Assembly (NCBI RefSeq): GCF_014857925.1
Contig: NZ_JACYVZ010000004.1
Coordinates: 62,001-126,000 of the forward strand
DNA from: Cysteiniphilum marinum
Lineage (GTDB): Bacteria; Pseudomonadota; Gammaproteobacteria; Francisellales; Francisellaceae
Length of the DNA stretch: 64,000 nucleotides
Reading direction: 5' to 3'
Part shown: one piece after another, positions 50,035 through 58,230 of the stretch
Position numbering within the stretch: position 1 is the stretch's first letter
How the letters are laid out: each line of letters opens with the position of its first letter
Translations under genes and position numbers: made by a program
Notes under the pieces: generated by a model
What the model was told of the DNA's origin: nothing
Databases searched by the model: none
Seen by the model: the letters and a program-made list of their open reading frames with translations, nothing else

Positions 50035-51690
50035 TCATTCTCTAAAGAACCCAAAATCTCTAGCAGTCTGATACATAGCGTCACTATTGTTAGTATTAGA
50101 TATTTCAAAATAATAGTTTGCAAATAAGTCAATTTGGTTCTCGTCTGTCAAAAACTCATAGATATCATCTATTGGGTCTGCTACGCTCACGTCTTCTAAA
50201 ACATTTCTTAAAGCTTCATAAAAGCGATATTTAAATGTAAGCCTTTGCATGCCGCGCCCAGAAGCCATACCCATACTTGAAAATGCATTCTTATATTGAT
50301 TGAAATCGAATTTTAAAGATTGCTTATTGTTCTTGAACATATTTTTGAGCTCCTCATTACTCATATTATCTAGCTCTCCTTTTAGTTTAGAAGCCAAAGC
50401 AGTAAATGTATTCTCCTCTTGTCTTAAATGTAAATTTATATAGATTTTTCGATTACTAGATATCTGAAAATGTCTATTAGTAGGTCTTGGTACATCCACT
50501 ACACTATTAGCAAGAGATCGCGATCCTAAATATTTTTTATACACTCCATACGATATAAGTGAAATTAGAGCAACTGCTCCTACGACAATGCCAGTAATAG
50601 CACCTGCCGAAAGCCCACCTTTTTCTTGTGTCGCTTTAGAAATTTTTTGAACTAAGTCTGCGCCCATTTCGATTTCACCAATGACAGGCATAAATGAGCC
50701 TACAAATTGCAATATACCATACAAATGCATTGCGCTATGCCCACTCGGATCAATCTTATTCACAGGATCAGAATCAGCATAACTATAATGATTCCATACA
50801 TCATAACTGTCTCTAGATAAAAATCTAGCACTAGCAGGATCATAGTCACGTGCTTTTAAGTAAACGATGTTACTGTCTACATCTTGATACTCACCCTTGT
50901 AAGTGAAGTTATTCGCTGCATTGGTATCTAAGCTATTGCTATTATTTACGTTTTTGTCTTGATTGCTATTCTCTAGATGGGCGAACTTAAAAGCTTGGGC
51001 AAGATAGCTATCACCTAAGGATTTTGGATTACCATAGGCATCATAATGCTGATTACCCATTACCTCTAAACCACCTGATTTTAATACACCATTGCCAACA
51101 GCGTGCGCTAACATCATCACCGTATCACCATTTTGATGAACATAATAACTGTCTTGATTGTTTTGAGTGTTATACTCAGCAACAGTTGCCATATCTTTGC
51201 CAAGACCTGAGAGAAAAAAGCTGTGCTTAATTTTCTGGGTTGCTGTGACATTCTCTGTCGCTAACACGTGACCCGATTGATCATAATAAAACCTGACGTG
51301 TTCACCGTTCTTAATAATGCGATCTGAGCGTAAACCATTAGGATAATACTGGTAGTTTATCGTTTTACCACTCTTTAACTTCACTTCAACCAATTGATCT
51401 TGACCGTTAAATGTATATTCTTTGCCATCGGCAGCTGTGATTAAATCACCATCTTGACTATATGTTTGCTCACGTGCCGACCAATCATGTGGATTCTGGA
51501 CACTCGTTAGTTGATCTAAATCGTTATACCAGTATGTGGTGGTTGCACTATCTGTATTATTAATGCTATTAATCATCACCATTGAATGATTACTCTTAAC
51601 AACAGGCAATGATGCCGCTAATGCCACATTCTGCCATGTGCTTGTAATGACAAAGACACCAATCAGGATTCTAACTAATTGCTTATTCAT
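50035..51690 (-). CDS. Short secreted RHS-type protein, rhs5
   Basis: 551 residues from the ATG at 51690 (GGGGAAAG just upstream; the open frame reaches 51720). Its signal peptide differs (MNKQLVRILIGVFVITSTWQ). The shared part runs to DPSGH at 318. The next 65 or so residues (SAMHLYGILQFVGSFMPVIG, then a helix GIVVGAVALISLISYGVYKK) are shared with rhs6, after which the sequence is unique, so it has a second exchange point. The C-terminal domain is charged and helical. Confidence 0.85.
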   Translation of the reverse strand: MNKQLVRILIGVFVITSTWQNVALAASLPVVKSNHSMVMINSINNTDSATTTYWYNDLDQLTSVQNPHDWSAREQTYSQDGDLITAADGKEYTFNGQDQLVEVKLKSGKTINYQYYPNGLRSDRIIKNGEHVRFYYDQSGHVLATENVTATQKIKHSFFLSGLGKDMATVAEYNTQNNQDSYYVHQNGDTVMMLAHAVGNGVLKSGGLEVMGNQHYDAYGNPKSLGDSYLAQAFKFAHLENSNQDKNVNNSNSLDTNAANNFTYKGEYQDVDSNIVYLKARDYDPASARFLSRDSYDVWNHYSYADSDPVNKIDPSGHSAMHLYGILQFVGSFMPVIGEIEMGADLVQKISKATQEKGGLSAGAITGIVVGAVALISLISYGVYKKYLGSRSLANSVVDVPRPTNRHFQISSNRKIYINLHLRQEENTFTALASKLKGELDNMSNEELKNMFKNNKQSLKFDFNQYKNAFSSMGMASGRGMQRLTFKYRFYEALRNVLEDVSVADPIDDIYEFLTDENQIDLFANYYFEISNTNNSDAMYQTARDFGFFRE

Positions 51691-51759
51691 ACTTTCCCCA
51701 TAAAGATAATGTAAAGACAATTGATAAATATTGCCATTGTAGATGTAGATGTAGATAAA

Positions 51760-51803
51760 ATTATACTATTGGCTAAAGTCAGGTGCTGTCCATACACATG
51801 CTA
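51760..51803 (-). promoter_or_regulatory. rhs5 promoter with decayed operator
   Basis: -10 TATAAT at 51765-51760 and the conserved spacer ttggctaaagtcaggtgct are intact, but the operator position reads CCATACACATGCTA instead of CCGTATGGGTACGG, with the right half lost. Three GTAGAT units lie at 51739-51756. rhs5 is predicted to have escaped the common control. Confidence 0.55.
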
Positions 51804-51900
51804 GTATTATAGCACGCAATCTAAGAAGGAACAGAAACAGAATACAAACTTTGTTGTTACATCGATCTTTAAATTATTCGCGTATCATAGTTATCTGACA

Positions 51901-52542
51901 CTACGTCCATTCACCGTTAGGTGAGTATTGTACATAGACACCTCCAGAGCAAAAACTATCACCATTCGAGCATTTATCGTAACAATAGCCATCCTGACAA
52001 TGCACATAAGCAGATCGACCAGCTTTGACATTTGAATCACCAACACGCAGGTATTTAGTTAGTATATTTAGGCGTGCTGGATGACTTGAATCAACAGATT
52101 GGTTGGGAGGCATTATACCAATGTCATATGAGCGATCACCATCACCAAAATCATGGTTTTCACCATCTGCTACAATAAACAAAAATCCTTTGCCATCAAT
52201 CAGACTCACAATAGAAATATAGAAAAAACTAGAAGAAGGCCCACAAACCAAACCGCCATTATCTGTTCTAAAGTGACCTATTGATATACAGTGCAAACCT
52301 TTACCATAAGCTACTAGGACATGTACTTGGTAACTATCCTTACTAGGGATAGTAACCTGATGACCTTTATGATCTTTTCCGCCATAATACCAACAGTGAT
52401 CATACTTTTTTGGTGGAATAGTTATAGTATAAATATTATTAACATCTATTGAGTTATAAACACACATTTTTAGATCACCAGTCGTTGCTGCAAAAACATT
52501 ATTGAATAATACAATCAAGATCATTAATAAAACAGTACGCAT
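51901..52542 (-). CDS. Small secreted Cys-rich protein (last gene of secreted operon)
   Basis: 213 residues: signal peptide (LLMILIVLFNNVFAA), N-terminal MCVYNS, and a C terminus YCYDKCSNGDSFCSGGVYVQ ending SPNGEWT. At least nine cysteines suggest disulfides outside the cytoplasm. It shares the closing GG-x-x-V-x-x-SP pattern with the two upstream genes, so the three are distant paralogues. No known family recognised. Confidence 0.7.
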   Translation of the reverse strand: MRTVLLMILIVLFNNVFAATTGDLKMCVYNSIDVNNIYTITIPPKKYDHCWYYGGKDHKGHQVTIPSKDSYQVHVLVAYGKGLHCISIGHFRTDNGGLVCGPSSSFFYISIVSLIDGKGFLFIVADGENHDFGDGDRSYDIGIMPPNQSVDSSHPARLNILTKYLRVGDSNVKAGRSAYVHCQDGYCYDKCSNGDSFCSGGVYVQYSPNGEWT

Positions 52543-52562
52543 AATTATTTCCTAAATATAAG

Positions 52563-53207
52563 TTAAACGGGGATTAAAGATGTAAGTTCATGCTTTGGCG
52601 ACCATATCACATAAATACCGCCTGTGATTACATCATAACTACTGCCATCATCTTGACACAAATCATTAGGACCAGAATGAGCACAATATACATAATTCAA
52701 GCCACTCATTACTGGACCTAATGACAGTTGCAATGTGTTAACAAAGTTTTTCTTACCTGTGGTAATTTGTGGATAAACACCAGAATTAGAATTGGATGAG
52801 TTGGCAACAATGCCTACCATAGGATGATCGAATGTACCACTATTATCGTTAGTATTAGGCGCAATTTGACGATATATATCTTGTCCAATGTCGGTAGTAA
52901 TGAACGCTTGAAAAGAGTAATTGATATCAGCAGGAACATTTTCATAATCACCCACTTCATACCCTGAAATCATTATCGGCTTTGTATACAGTAGAGTATC
53001 GCTATCAGGCGAACAAAAGATTCCTTTACCATTGACTTTGACACTAAGAGGGTAGTAACTATTGGTATCATCAATACTGTTAAAATTGAATTGATACTTG
53101 TGCGTATTTTGCGCATCATCACTATAGACACAAACATGCATGGATAAACTAAATCCTAAAAATGGAAAAAGTATAAGAATATATAAAGAGTGACTTATCT
53201 TAATCAT
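52563..53207 (-). CDS. Small secreted protein, paralogue of its neighbours
   Basis: 214 residues: signal peptide (LYILILFPFLGFSLS), then HVCVYSDD, a Ser/Asn-rich middle and YVYCAHSGPNDLCQDDGSS near the C terminus, ending GGIYVIWSPKHELTSLIPV. The same N-terminal CVY and C-terminal GG(I/V)xV..SP motifs occur in the flanking genes. 20 bp before the next gene, same operon. Unknown function. Confidence 0.7.
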   Translation of the reverse strand: MIKISHSLYILILFPFLGFSLSMHVCVYSDDAQNTHKYQFNFNSIDDTNSYYPLSVKVNGKGIFCSPDSDTLLYTKPIMISGYEVGDYENVPADINYSFQAFITTDIGQDIYRQIAPNTNDNSGTFDHPMVGIVANSSNSNSGVYPQITTGKKNFVNTLQLSLGPVMSGLNYVYCAHSGPNDLCQDDGSSYDVITGGIYVIWSPKHELTSLIPV

Positions 53208-53266
53208 AGAACTATCCTATATTTTATTAACGAATAATTAAAGTATTGAACCTAACAACCTTAATG

Positions 53267-53866
53267 TCATGTAAAGGTGCCATCTGGACTAAATAACACA
53301 TCTATCCCGCCATATTTATGATCCAACATATTGTTATCAATCCCACCTATTTCTGCGGTCTCATGACTCAGCGTCAAAGATTTTGATATCTGGAGATAAT
53401 TCAGCGAAGTATTTTTATCTGATAGACCAATGAAATAATATTTTGGTTCGCCTCTAGTATGACTCGTATACTGATCAGTATGAGCATTAGTTAATGATAT
53501 CTCACGGCTCTTACTAGGGTCATTATCAACAAGCAGCGATAGTCGGAAATATGCAGTATCACAGTCAAAATAGGATCTACCAATGTAAGCACACTTTAAA
53601 TTACCAGCACTCTTATCTTTAAATACAATATGCTTAACAACATGATTTGATTGCGGTATTGTTGAGTAAGGAGAATAAATACATGATGACTCAGACAAAG
53701 GATGAACAACCACGGTGTACGCCTGAGGATAAGGAGCATCCTTTATTGCTTGAATACAGACAGTATAATCAGATTCTGAATTAAGAGCAACATCGCCAAT
53801 AACATAATTACTTGAACAGACACCAACAAAACCCACAAAAATACATAACAGTTTAGAAACCCGCAT
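53267..53866 (-). CDS. Small secreted protein, third paralogue
   Basis: 199 residues from the ATG at 53866, one base after the upstream TGA and with GAGG in front; a longer frame starts at 53890. Signal peptide VSKLLCIFVGFVGVCSSN, then YTVCIQAIKDAP, and the closing GGIDVLFSPDGTFT. Translationally coupled to the first gene of the operon. Unknown function. Confidence 0.7.
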   Translation of the reverse strand: MRVSKLLCIFVGFVGVCSSNYVIGDVALNSESDYTVCIQAIKDAPYPQAYTVVVHPLSESSCIYSPYSTIPQSNHVVKHIVFKDKSAGNLKCAYIGRSYFDCDTAYFRLSLLVDNDPSKSREISLTNAHTDQYTSHTRGEPKYYFIGLSDKNTSLNYLQISKSLTLSHETAEIGGIDNNMLDHKYGGIDVLFSPDGTFT

Positions 53867-53867
53867 A

Positions 53868-54383
53868 TCAGCCTCGATAATTCTGATCAATCAACTCCAT
53901 CGCCTTATCCATAAGATAAGCCGCATTGTAAGTGATCGATTGCATTGTCTGACAGCCATCGGCAAAATATGCACCGGTATACAATAATCCTGATGACAGC
54001 TCCATGACATGCATGGCACTGTTAATGGTCGCATCACTATAGGTACTTTGATGATACTGCTTTGCGCCATTGAGCAATGTTTCGACTTGTTGAATACAGG
54101 TCTGTGGTGATATAGAAGTCAGATCATAATTGCCTTTTTTTGTCATCATTTGAACGAGATATTTAGCCTGCTTGTAGCGATGAGCTACAGGACCACCCCC
54201 TTGATCATCTGCTGCTTTGTTGTCTTTTACACTTCGAATGATATAATCTGCTAAATCTTTTACGGTCTGGCTATTAACAGGAACAGCAGCACTGCTACTA
54301 TTAATCGGATTCGCATAACTAATTTGACCGATTGCTGCAAAACCGAAAAAAGTTGTCGTCGCGATTATTTGTAATTTTTTCAT
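53868..54383 (-). CDS. Secreted protein, first gene of operator-controlled operon
   Basis: 171 residues: signal peptide (IIATTTFFGFAAIGQISYA), then a helical domain with two cysteines (QTCIQQVETLL and GCQTMQSITY). Not a paralogue of the three genes that follow. It stands 71 bp downstream of the -10 hexamer of the 54454-54496 promoter. Unknown function. Confidence 0.7.
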   Translation of the reverse strand: MKKLQIIATTTFFGFAAIGQISYANPINSSSAAVPVNSQTVKDLADYIIRSVKDNKAADDQGGGPVAHRYKQAKYLVQMMTKKGNYDLTSISPQTCIQQVETLLNGAKQYHQSTYSDATINSAMHVMELSSGLLYTGAYFADGCQTMQSITYNAAYLMDKAMELIDQNYRG

Positions 54384-54453
54384 TTTTTACCCCATTTTTA
54401 TTAACTTATGATTTCAATTAACTAACGACAAAACAGTCGCTAGAGCATGTTTC

Positions 54454-54496
54454 ATTCTATAGATCCTCGTATTTTTTGATATCCGTATCAGCACGG
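54454..54496 (-). promoter_or_regulatory. Promoter of the secreted-protein operon with shared operator
   Basis: CCGTATCAGCACGG at 54483-54496 (one mismatch in the right arm), -10 TAGAAT at 54459-54454, spacing 23 bp. Same geometry as the rhs promoters although the surrounding sequence is unrelated. Confidence 0.65.
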
Positions 54497-54553
54497 TATT
54501 CAATTCAGCAATTTTGAGTAATTGAGCAAGCAACAAGATCGACACCCCTTCGA

Positions 54554-54703
54554 TTACTCATTATTATTAGCTTGTTCATTTTTAATATGCTCAATATCAA
54601 CAAAAGACATATCCAAAACTTTAGCAATTACAGATAAAGGAACTCCCATTTCTGACATTGCCACTGCTTCTTGTAATTTTTGTTGATCTATCAATTTACC
54701 CAC
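54554..54703 (-). CDS. Very small protein, third of the small-peptide run
   Basis: 49 codons from a GTG (or 46 from a TTG at 54694), reading MGKLIDQQKLQEAVAMSEMG then VPLSVIAKVLDMSFVDIEHI. The helix pattern resembles the C-terminal tail of Rpn/YhgA-type putative transposases, so it may be a gene fragment; a residue run QYLKKARGG in another frame just upstream supports that. Alternatively a true peptide cotranscribed with the two genes before it. Confidence 0.4.
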   Translation of the reverse strand: MGKLIDQQKLQEAVAMSEMGVPLSVIAKVLDMSFVDIEHIKNEQANNNE

Positions 54704-54745
54704 CCCTTGCCTTTTTCAGATATTGCATAGCAGCAAATCAATTAT

Positions 54746-54895
54746 TTAACCTCTCAAACTAATTTTATCACTAGGATCACCATTTGAATTCAAAACAGTT
54801 TCTATTGATCTTTGTTGATTTAACAGATGCCATGCGTTTGAGCATGAATAACCAAACAACACAATTTTTAGAAAGTATTTTTTAACCGACAGCAT
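54746..54895 (-). CDS. Very small protein, second of the small-peptide run
   Basis: 49 codons, MLSVKKYFLKIVLFGYSCSN..., with a near-perfect ribosome site (AAAGGAG) at good spacing. A short hydrophobic N-terminal segment with two basic residues and a Cys suggests export or membrane association. The remainder is polar and ends SLRG. 22 bp after the preceding peptide gene. No family recognised. Confidence 0.5.
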   Translation of the reverse strand: MLSVKKYFLKIVLFGYSCSNAWHLLNQQRSIETVLNSNGDPSDKISLRG

Positions 54896-54917
54896 ACAAA
54901 GCAACTCCTTTGAATAA

Positions 54918-55103
54918 TCACTTCAAACTCAGCCACTTAAAGCAACGTACTAAGCAAGCAGTAAATGAATTATCTATTTTTTTCTTTGAAGCAGTGCTAC
55001 TGGAGTATTTTATCTCAGACACTGACCTCAAAACACTCGCATCATCTCCATCGGGATTTTGATCGCAGTAAAGACTATGTAATAGCATACTATAATGAAG
55101 CAT
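54918..55103 (-). CDS. Small peptide (61 aa), first of an operator-controlled run
   Basis: MLHYSMLLHSLYCDQNPDGD at the N terminus, a Ser/Lys-rich middle and an amphipathic tail FTACLVRCFKWLSLK with two Cys. A GGAGG site lies 9 bp before the ATG. The promoter at 55172-55214 has the palindromic operator and a perfect TATAAT, which supports real transcription. It could be a secreted peptide precursor, a toxin-like peptide or a regulator; the sequence does not decide. Confidence 0.55.
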   Translation of the reverse strand: MLHYSMLLHSLYCDQNPDGDDASVLRSVSEIKYSSSTASKKKIDNSFTACLVRCFKWLSLK

Positions 55104-55162
55104 GGCATATATCCTCCAACATATTTAATTAATGATCATGAAAATACAGGCTTGTCATAGAC

Positions 55163-55831
55163 CTATTGCCTATTATATGCACTTGAGATTTTGATCATAT
55201 CCGTATGAATACGGAGTTTGAGATTTTGTAATGATTTAATATAGGATAGCAGTAATGGCGAAACATAACCCTTAGCATCTATGAGTCCCGTATTCTTGAT
55301 AAAAGGGCATACCTGTAAAAATATAATCTTGAATTCATTAACCAGCCTATCAAACTGCATGACATTTAAAACATACATACTTTGCTTGATTGCAATATAA
55401 ATCTTGGCATTTAAACCTTGTAACTCAATGCGCAAAGCAGTTAACGTATGTTCTGGTGACGGCGCTTGAATACTCTTGCCCTTTAACAGTCCAATCCAAT
55501 AAGCCTCAATCTGTTTAGCAACATCCATCTGCAATTGTGTAAAGGCGTACAATGGTAAAGGTTCTAGCTGACAATCACTAGCAGCTTGCTTGGCCGCTGC
55601 CAACACACGCACTTCTTGCTTGGCATCATAAGCCGTTGCCGTATACTTGCCTTTTTGCTGCGCTGCATACGCCTTAGCAATGGCAACCTCTTTCATCAAG
55701 CTTGAGCGCTTGGCTAATAACTCAATCAGATGATCAACTGGGGAAGCACTAGAAGCATACACAGCATTGGCAAAGACCGACTGAGTCAACACGGTCAATA
55801 TTATAACTACATAACAAAAAATTTTATGCAT
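55163..55831 (-). CDS. Secreted chorismate mutase, AroQ gamma-type
   Basis: 222 residues from the ATG at 55831 (another at 55843). The signal peptide VIILTVLTQSVFANAVYAS is followed by the AroQ helical fold: LIELLAKRSSLMKEVAIAKA (Arg and Lys of the active site), YDAKQEVRVLAAAKQ and FTQLQMDVAKQIEAYWIG. The exported gamma class is known from pathogens and plant-associated bacteria; the reaction is chorismate to prephenate. It overlaps the end of the MHS transporter gene. The promoter of the small-peptide run lies inside its 3' end. Confidence 0.8.
   Translation of the reverse strand: MHKIFCYVVIILTVLTQSVFANAVYASSASPVDHLIELLAKRSSLMKEVAIAKAYAAQQKGKYTATAYDAKQEVRVLAAAKQAASDCQLEPLPLYAFTQLQMDVAKQIEAYWIGLLKGKSIQAPSPEHTLTALRIELQGLNAKIYIAIKQSMYVLNVMQFDRLVNEFKIIFLQVCPFIKNTGLIDAKGYVSPLLLSYIKSLQNLKLRIHTDMIKISSAYNRQ
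55172..55214 (-). promoter_or_regulatory. Promoter of the small-peptide run, inside the chorismate mutase 3' end
   Basis: CCGTATGAATACGG at 55201-55214, -10 TATAAT at 55177-55172, spacing 23 bp. Both arms are perfect. The operator lies within coding sequence of the upstream gene, about 100 bp before the 61-residue peptide ATG. Confidence 0.7.
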
Positions 55832-57068
55832 TCGTATCAACATAATGATTATCTCCTACTATAAAATAAACAATAATTAATGATATTATTGCCACGCCAG
55901 CTGCAAAAAATGCGACAGAATAGACCCCGTAGAGCTTGGTCAAATACAGGCTAACAACAGGCAAAATACCAACAAAGACACCAAAACCAACGTTATAAGC
56001 AAAAGAAAAACCGCTATACCGCAGATCGGATGGAAAAAAAGCAACCAATGGCAGCATAAACACACCATAAAAGATACCCAAAACCAAACCCAAGACACTA
56101 TATAGCAGACTAATATACAGTGAATTAATGCTCACCATATATAACAGAGGCAAAGCAAGTATAGCAAATATTCCTAACGCAAAAAGCATGGTGTTTTTAG
56201 CGCCTATCACACGCACAATCGAAACGGATAAGAATAAACTTAAAGTAAATATGATTAAGCCAATAATCGAATTCAAGACGATCGCAGAGGATGATATATC
56301 AAAGTAATTAATCAATATTACCGGCATCATCGTCAATAGATAGCATGAAGTAATTGCACCAGGTATACACATCAATATCACTTTTAACATCGCCTTTTTG
56401 TGTGACTTGAACAATTCTAAAAGTGGTAATGAAGGTTGATGCGCTTTTACGTCAACCTCCTCTTGAATATCCAGTCTACGTAAATACAATGACAGTATAA
56501 TTAATAGAATAGATGCAAGATAGAACACTCTCCAACCACCTTGTGACAGATATTGGCTGGTCAAGAAATAGCTTGCTAAATGATAAAGTACCAACGCGAT
56601 AACAACACCAACAAAAGAACCAAAAACAGCTAAAGCCGATGACATCGGATCTTTTAAGCCATAGCGCTCGATGATCATGACCACACTACCACTGTATTGC
56701 CCACCCAAAGATAGTCCTTGCAACACTCGACAGATAATCAGCACAATCGACGCAAATATGCCCATGGTTTGATAACCAGGCAAAAGCCCAATTATCAACG
56801 CTGCCAGTCCCATTAATAGGCTGGATAAACTCAAGGCTGCCGCACGTGAATACCTATCACCAATATAACCAAAGATAATTGCACCGATCGGTCTGACAAG
56901 ATAGCCCATCGCAAACACAAAAAAGGCTGCGATATAGGCATTCACCTGACTTGATTGAGGGAAAAAGGTGGCACCGATTATACCCGCACAGTAAATATAG
57001 ATAATATATTCATACCATTCCGCCATGCTTGAAAACATGATTAATTTAATATTTTTATTACTATTCAT
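55824..57068 (-). CDS. MHS-family (ProP-like) major facilitator transporter
   Basis: 414 residues with 12 predicted helices. The signature of metabolite:H+ symporters is seen in SSMAEWYEYIIYIYCAG, the loop GYIGDRYSRAAALSLSSLLM and CRVLQGLSLGGQYSGSVVMI. Such proteins import organic acids, proline or betaine. Between a 63-residue peptide gene and the secreted chorismate mutase, so the three may form one operon. Substrate unknown. Confidence 0.88.
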   Translation of the reverse strand: MNSNKNIKLIMFSSMAEWYEYIIYIYCAGIIGATFFPQSSQVNAYIAAFFVFAMGYLVRPIGAIIFGYIGDRYSRAAALSLSSLLMGLAALIIGLLPGYQTMGIFASIVLIICRVLQGLSLGGQYSGSVVMIIERYGLKDPMSSALAVFGSFVGVVIALVLYHLASYFLTSQYLSQGGWRVFYLASILLIILSLYLRRLDIQEEVDVKAHQPSLPLLELFKSHKKAMLKVILMCIPGAITSCYLLTMMPVILINYFDISSSAIVLNSIIGLIIFTLSLFLSVSIVRVIGAKNTMLFALGIFAILALPLLYMVSINSLYISLLYSVLGLVLGIFYGVFMLPLVAFFPSDLRYSGFSFAYNVGFGVFVGILPVVSLYLTKLYGVYSVAFFAAGVAIISLIIVYFIVGDNHYVDTNA

Positions 57069-57102
57069 AAATTCAATTTATTTTATTACCATTATCTGTT
57101 TG

Positions 57103-57294
57103 CTATCGATGCGAATAAGCAAGAAACTGCCAGAATTTTTCTCTAATGATCTTATTCCTAGCACACTGCTCGTCAATAGTCTCTGATGCTATATCAGGCT
57201 TATCTTGTCGCTTATCGTCACAGCACTTTTTATCACCTTCAGCCTCAGCCATCTTGGCAACCACCATGGCTTTAACAAACATTAAACTAGACAT
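57103..57294 (-). CDS. Small peptide (63 aa) ahead of the transporter gene
   Basis: MSSLMFVKAMVVAKMAEAEG followed by a charged segment with a CC pair (KKCCDDKRQDK) and a tail FWQFLAYSHR. An AAGGAA site lies upstream. Its size, Met-rich hydrophobic start, acidic centre and aromatic tail loosely recall the 61-residue peptide at 54918. The palindromic operator was not found upstream. Unknown function. Confidence 0.4.
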   Translation of the reverse strand: MSSLMFVKAMVVAKMAEAEGDKKCCDDKRQDKPDIASETIDEQCARNKIIREKFWQFLAYSHR

Positions 57295-57357
57295 CAATAG
57301 ATATTCCTTGTTATTTATAGCTATATTCTAGCTGTGTGACAGGCGGCTTTGATTGTG

Positions 57358-57478
57358 TAAACGCTGGCTGAGCGTATGTCTAAGCTTCGATGAAGTGTGA
57401 TTTCCCAAGTACAGCCACTTCGACTAATGCTCAATAAATCGCTTCGACTTACGCTCAGGGTATAGTCAGCACTTGTGG
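57358..57478. repeat. REP-like repeats
   Basis: CGCTGGCTGAGCGTATGTC near 57363 and its inverse CTTCGACTTACGCTCAGGG near 57445, with a third half copy between. Same family as near 24120 and 24267. Confidence 0.5.
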
Positions 57479-57493
57479 GCGAATATCTAAGCC

Positions 57494-58009
57494 TTAGTGA
57501 TTTATCAGCATTTGTCGGCAAAAATTCGCTTGATGCGAAATCAACACGTAGCGCGAATAATTCAATCGATAGCTTTCTTGCCCCGTGAGTGCGTAAGTGT
57601 CAGCCTTTTGTCGTGGTTTATTTAATGGCTGCTTATATATATATGAGCCTGTGGTGCTGTTCTTTGGCACAAGAATCATCTGGTAGTGAGAGCCATCATT
57701 ATTATGAACATCGAACACACTCAGTGTTTTATTTGCTAAAGCTTGATAACGATAGCTGCCTTGCATCCGCTCACTATTCGTTAAATTATAATAATAAAAC
57801 GTTCCATCCACCTTAAAGTCCATACAAAACAAATCCCCCGCATGTGGATTCTCCAGAGAGTAGCGACTATCCACAGCGAATAAATAGGATGAATCCTGAG
57901 TAACAACATCCATGTCATTACTCGATGGTAGCATGTTTGCTGCAGAGGCAATACACACTCCCCCTAATAATAGGGTTAATAAAACGGATATTCTTTGTTG
58001 GAATTTCAT
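57494..58009 (-). CDS. Small secreted protein under the shared operator
   Basis: 171 residues from the ATG at 58009 (GGTGAAA upstream; the frame opens at 58021). Signal peptide ISVLLTLLLGGVCIASA, then a beta-rich body (FCMDFKVDGTFYYYNLTNSE and GSYRYQALANKTLSVFDVHN) that recalls lipocalin-like or DUF-type beta-barrel modules. No family assigned. 37 bp from the -10 hexamer of the operator promoter. Confidence 0.65.
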   Translation of the reverse strand: MKFQQRISVLLTLLLGGVCIASAANMLPSSNDMDVVTQDSSYLFAVDSRYSLENPHAGDLFCMDFKVDGTFYYYNLTNSERMQGSYRYQALANKTLSVFDVHNNDGSHYQMILVPKNSTTGSYIYKQPLNKPRQKADTYALTGQESYRLNYSRYVLISHQANFCRQMLINH

Positions 58010-58045
58010 AGTTTTCACCATTGTTTAATGCATTAAATAAACATT

Positions 58046-58089
58046 AGTATAGTAAGACCTGAAATCAATCGATATCCGTAGGTGTACGG
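58046..58089 (-). promoter_or_regulatory. Operator promoter of the 57.5-kb secreted protein
   Basis: CCGTAGGTGTACGG at 58076-58089 with both arms perfect; -10 TATACT at 58051-58046; spacing 24 bp. Confidence 0.7.
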
Positions 58090-58150
58090 GGTTTTATATC
58101 TGTATTTTAGATTCTTCTAAGTGAGAGGTGTCAAACTTGTCCTTAACTTC

Positions 58151-58224
58151 ACTATAATACTCCCCATACTTTGGACCACAGTTAGAGACACAAAAAGCGT
58201 CTCAAAAATGTTAAACCGTGTGCC
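58151..58224. repeat. Second copy of the 23.3-kb repeat, abutting a broken gene
   Basis: ACTATAATACTCCCCATACT, then TTTGGACCACAGTTAGAGAC and GTCTCAAAA...GTGTGCC, aligned over its whole length with 23321-23395. Sequence homologous to the yhhQ family resumes 7 bp after its end. Confidence 0.6.
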
Positions 58225-58230
58225 AAGTTA

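Noticed and set aside
49886-50071. 61-codon plus-strand ORF starting next to the rhs4 operator
   Set aside because: It crosses the inverted-repeat end and into the antisense of rhs5, and has no ribosome site. Only the first 20 codons are shared with other copies, noted separately as a finding.
43870-51230. Recurring plus-strand ORFs of 68-79 codons (MDYHRHHNADYPLPL type) inside each rhs gene
   Set aside because: They are antisense shadows of the conserved rhs core; their similarity to one another follows from the sense-strand conservation, and none has a ribosome site.
57321-57521. 66-codon minus-strand ORF in the REP-like region
   Set aside because: Composed of translated REP-like palindromes; no independent support.
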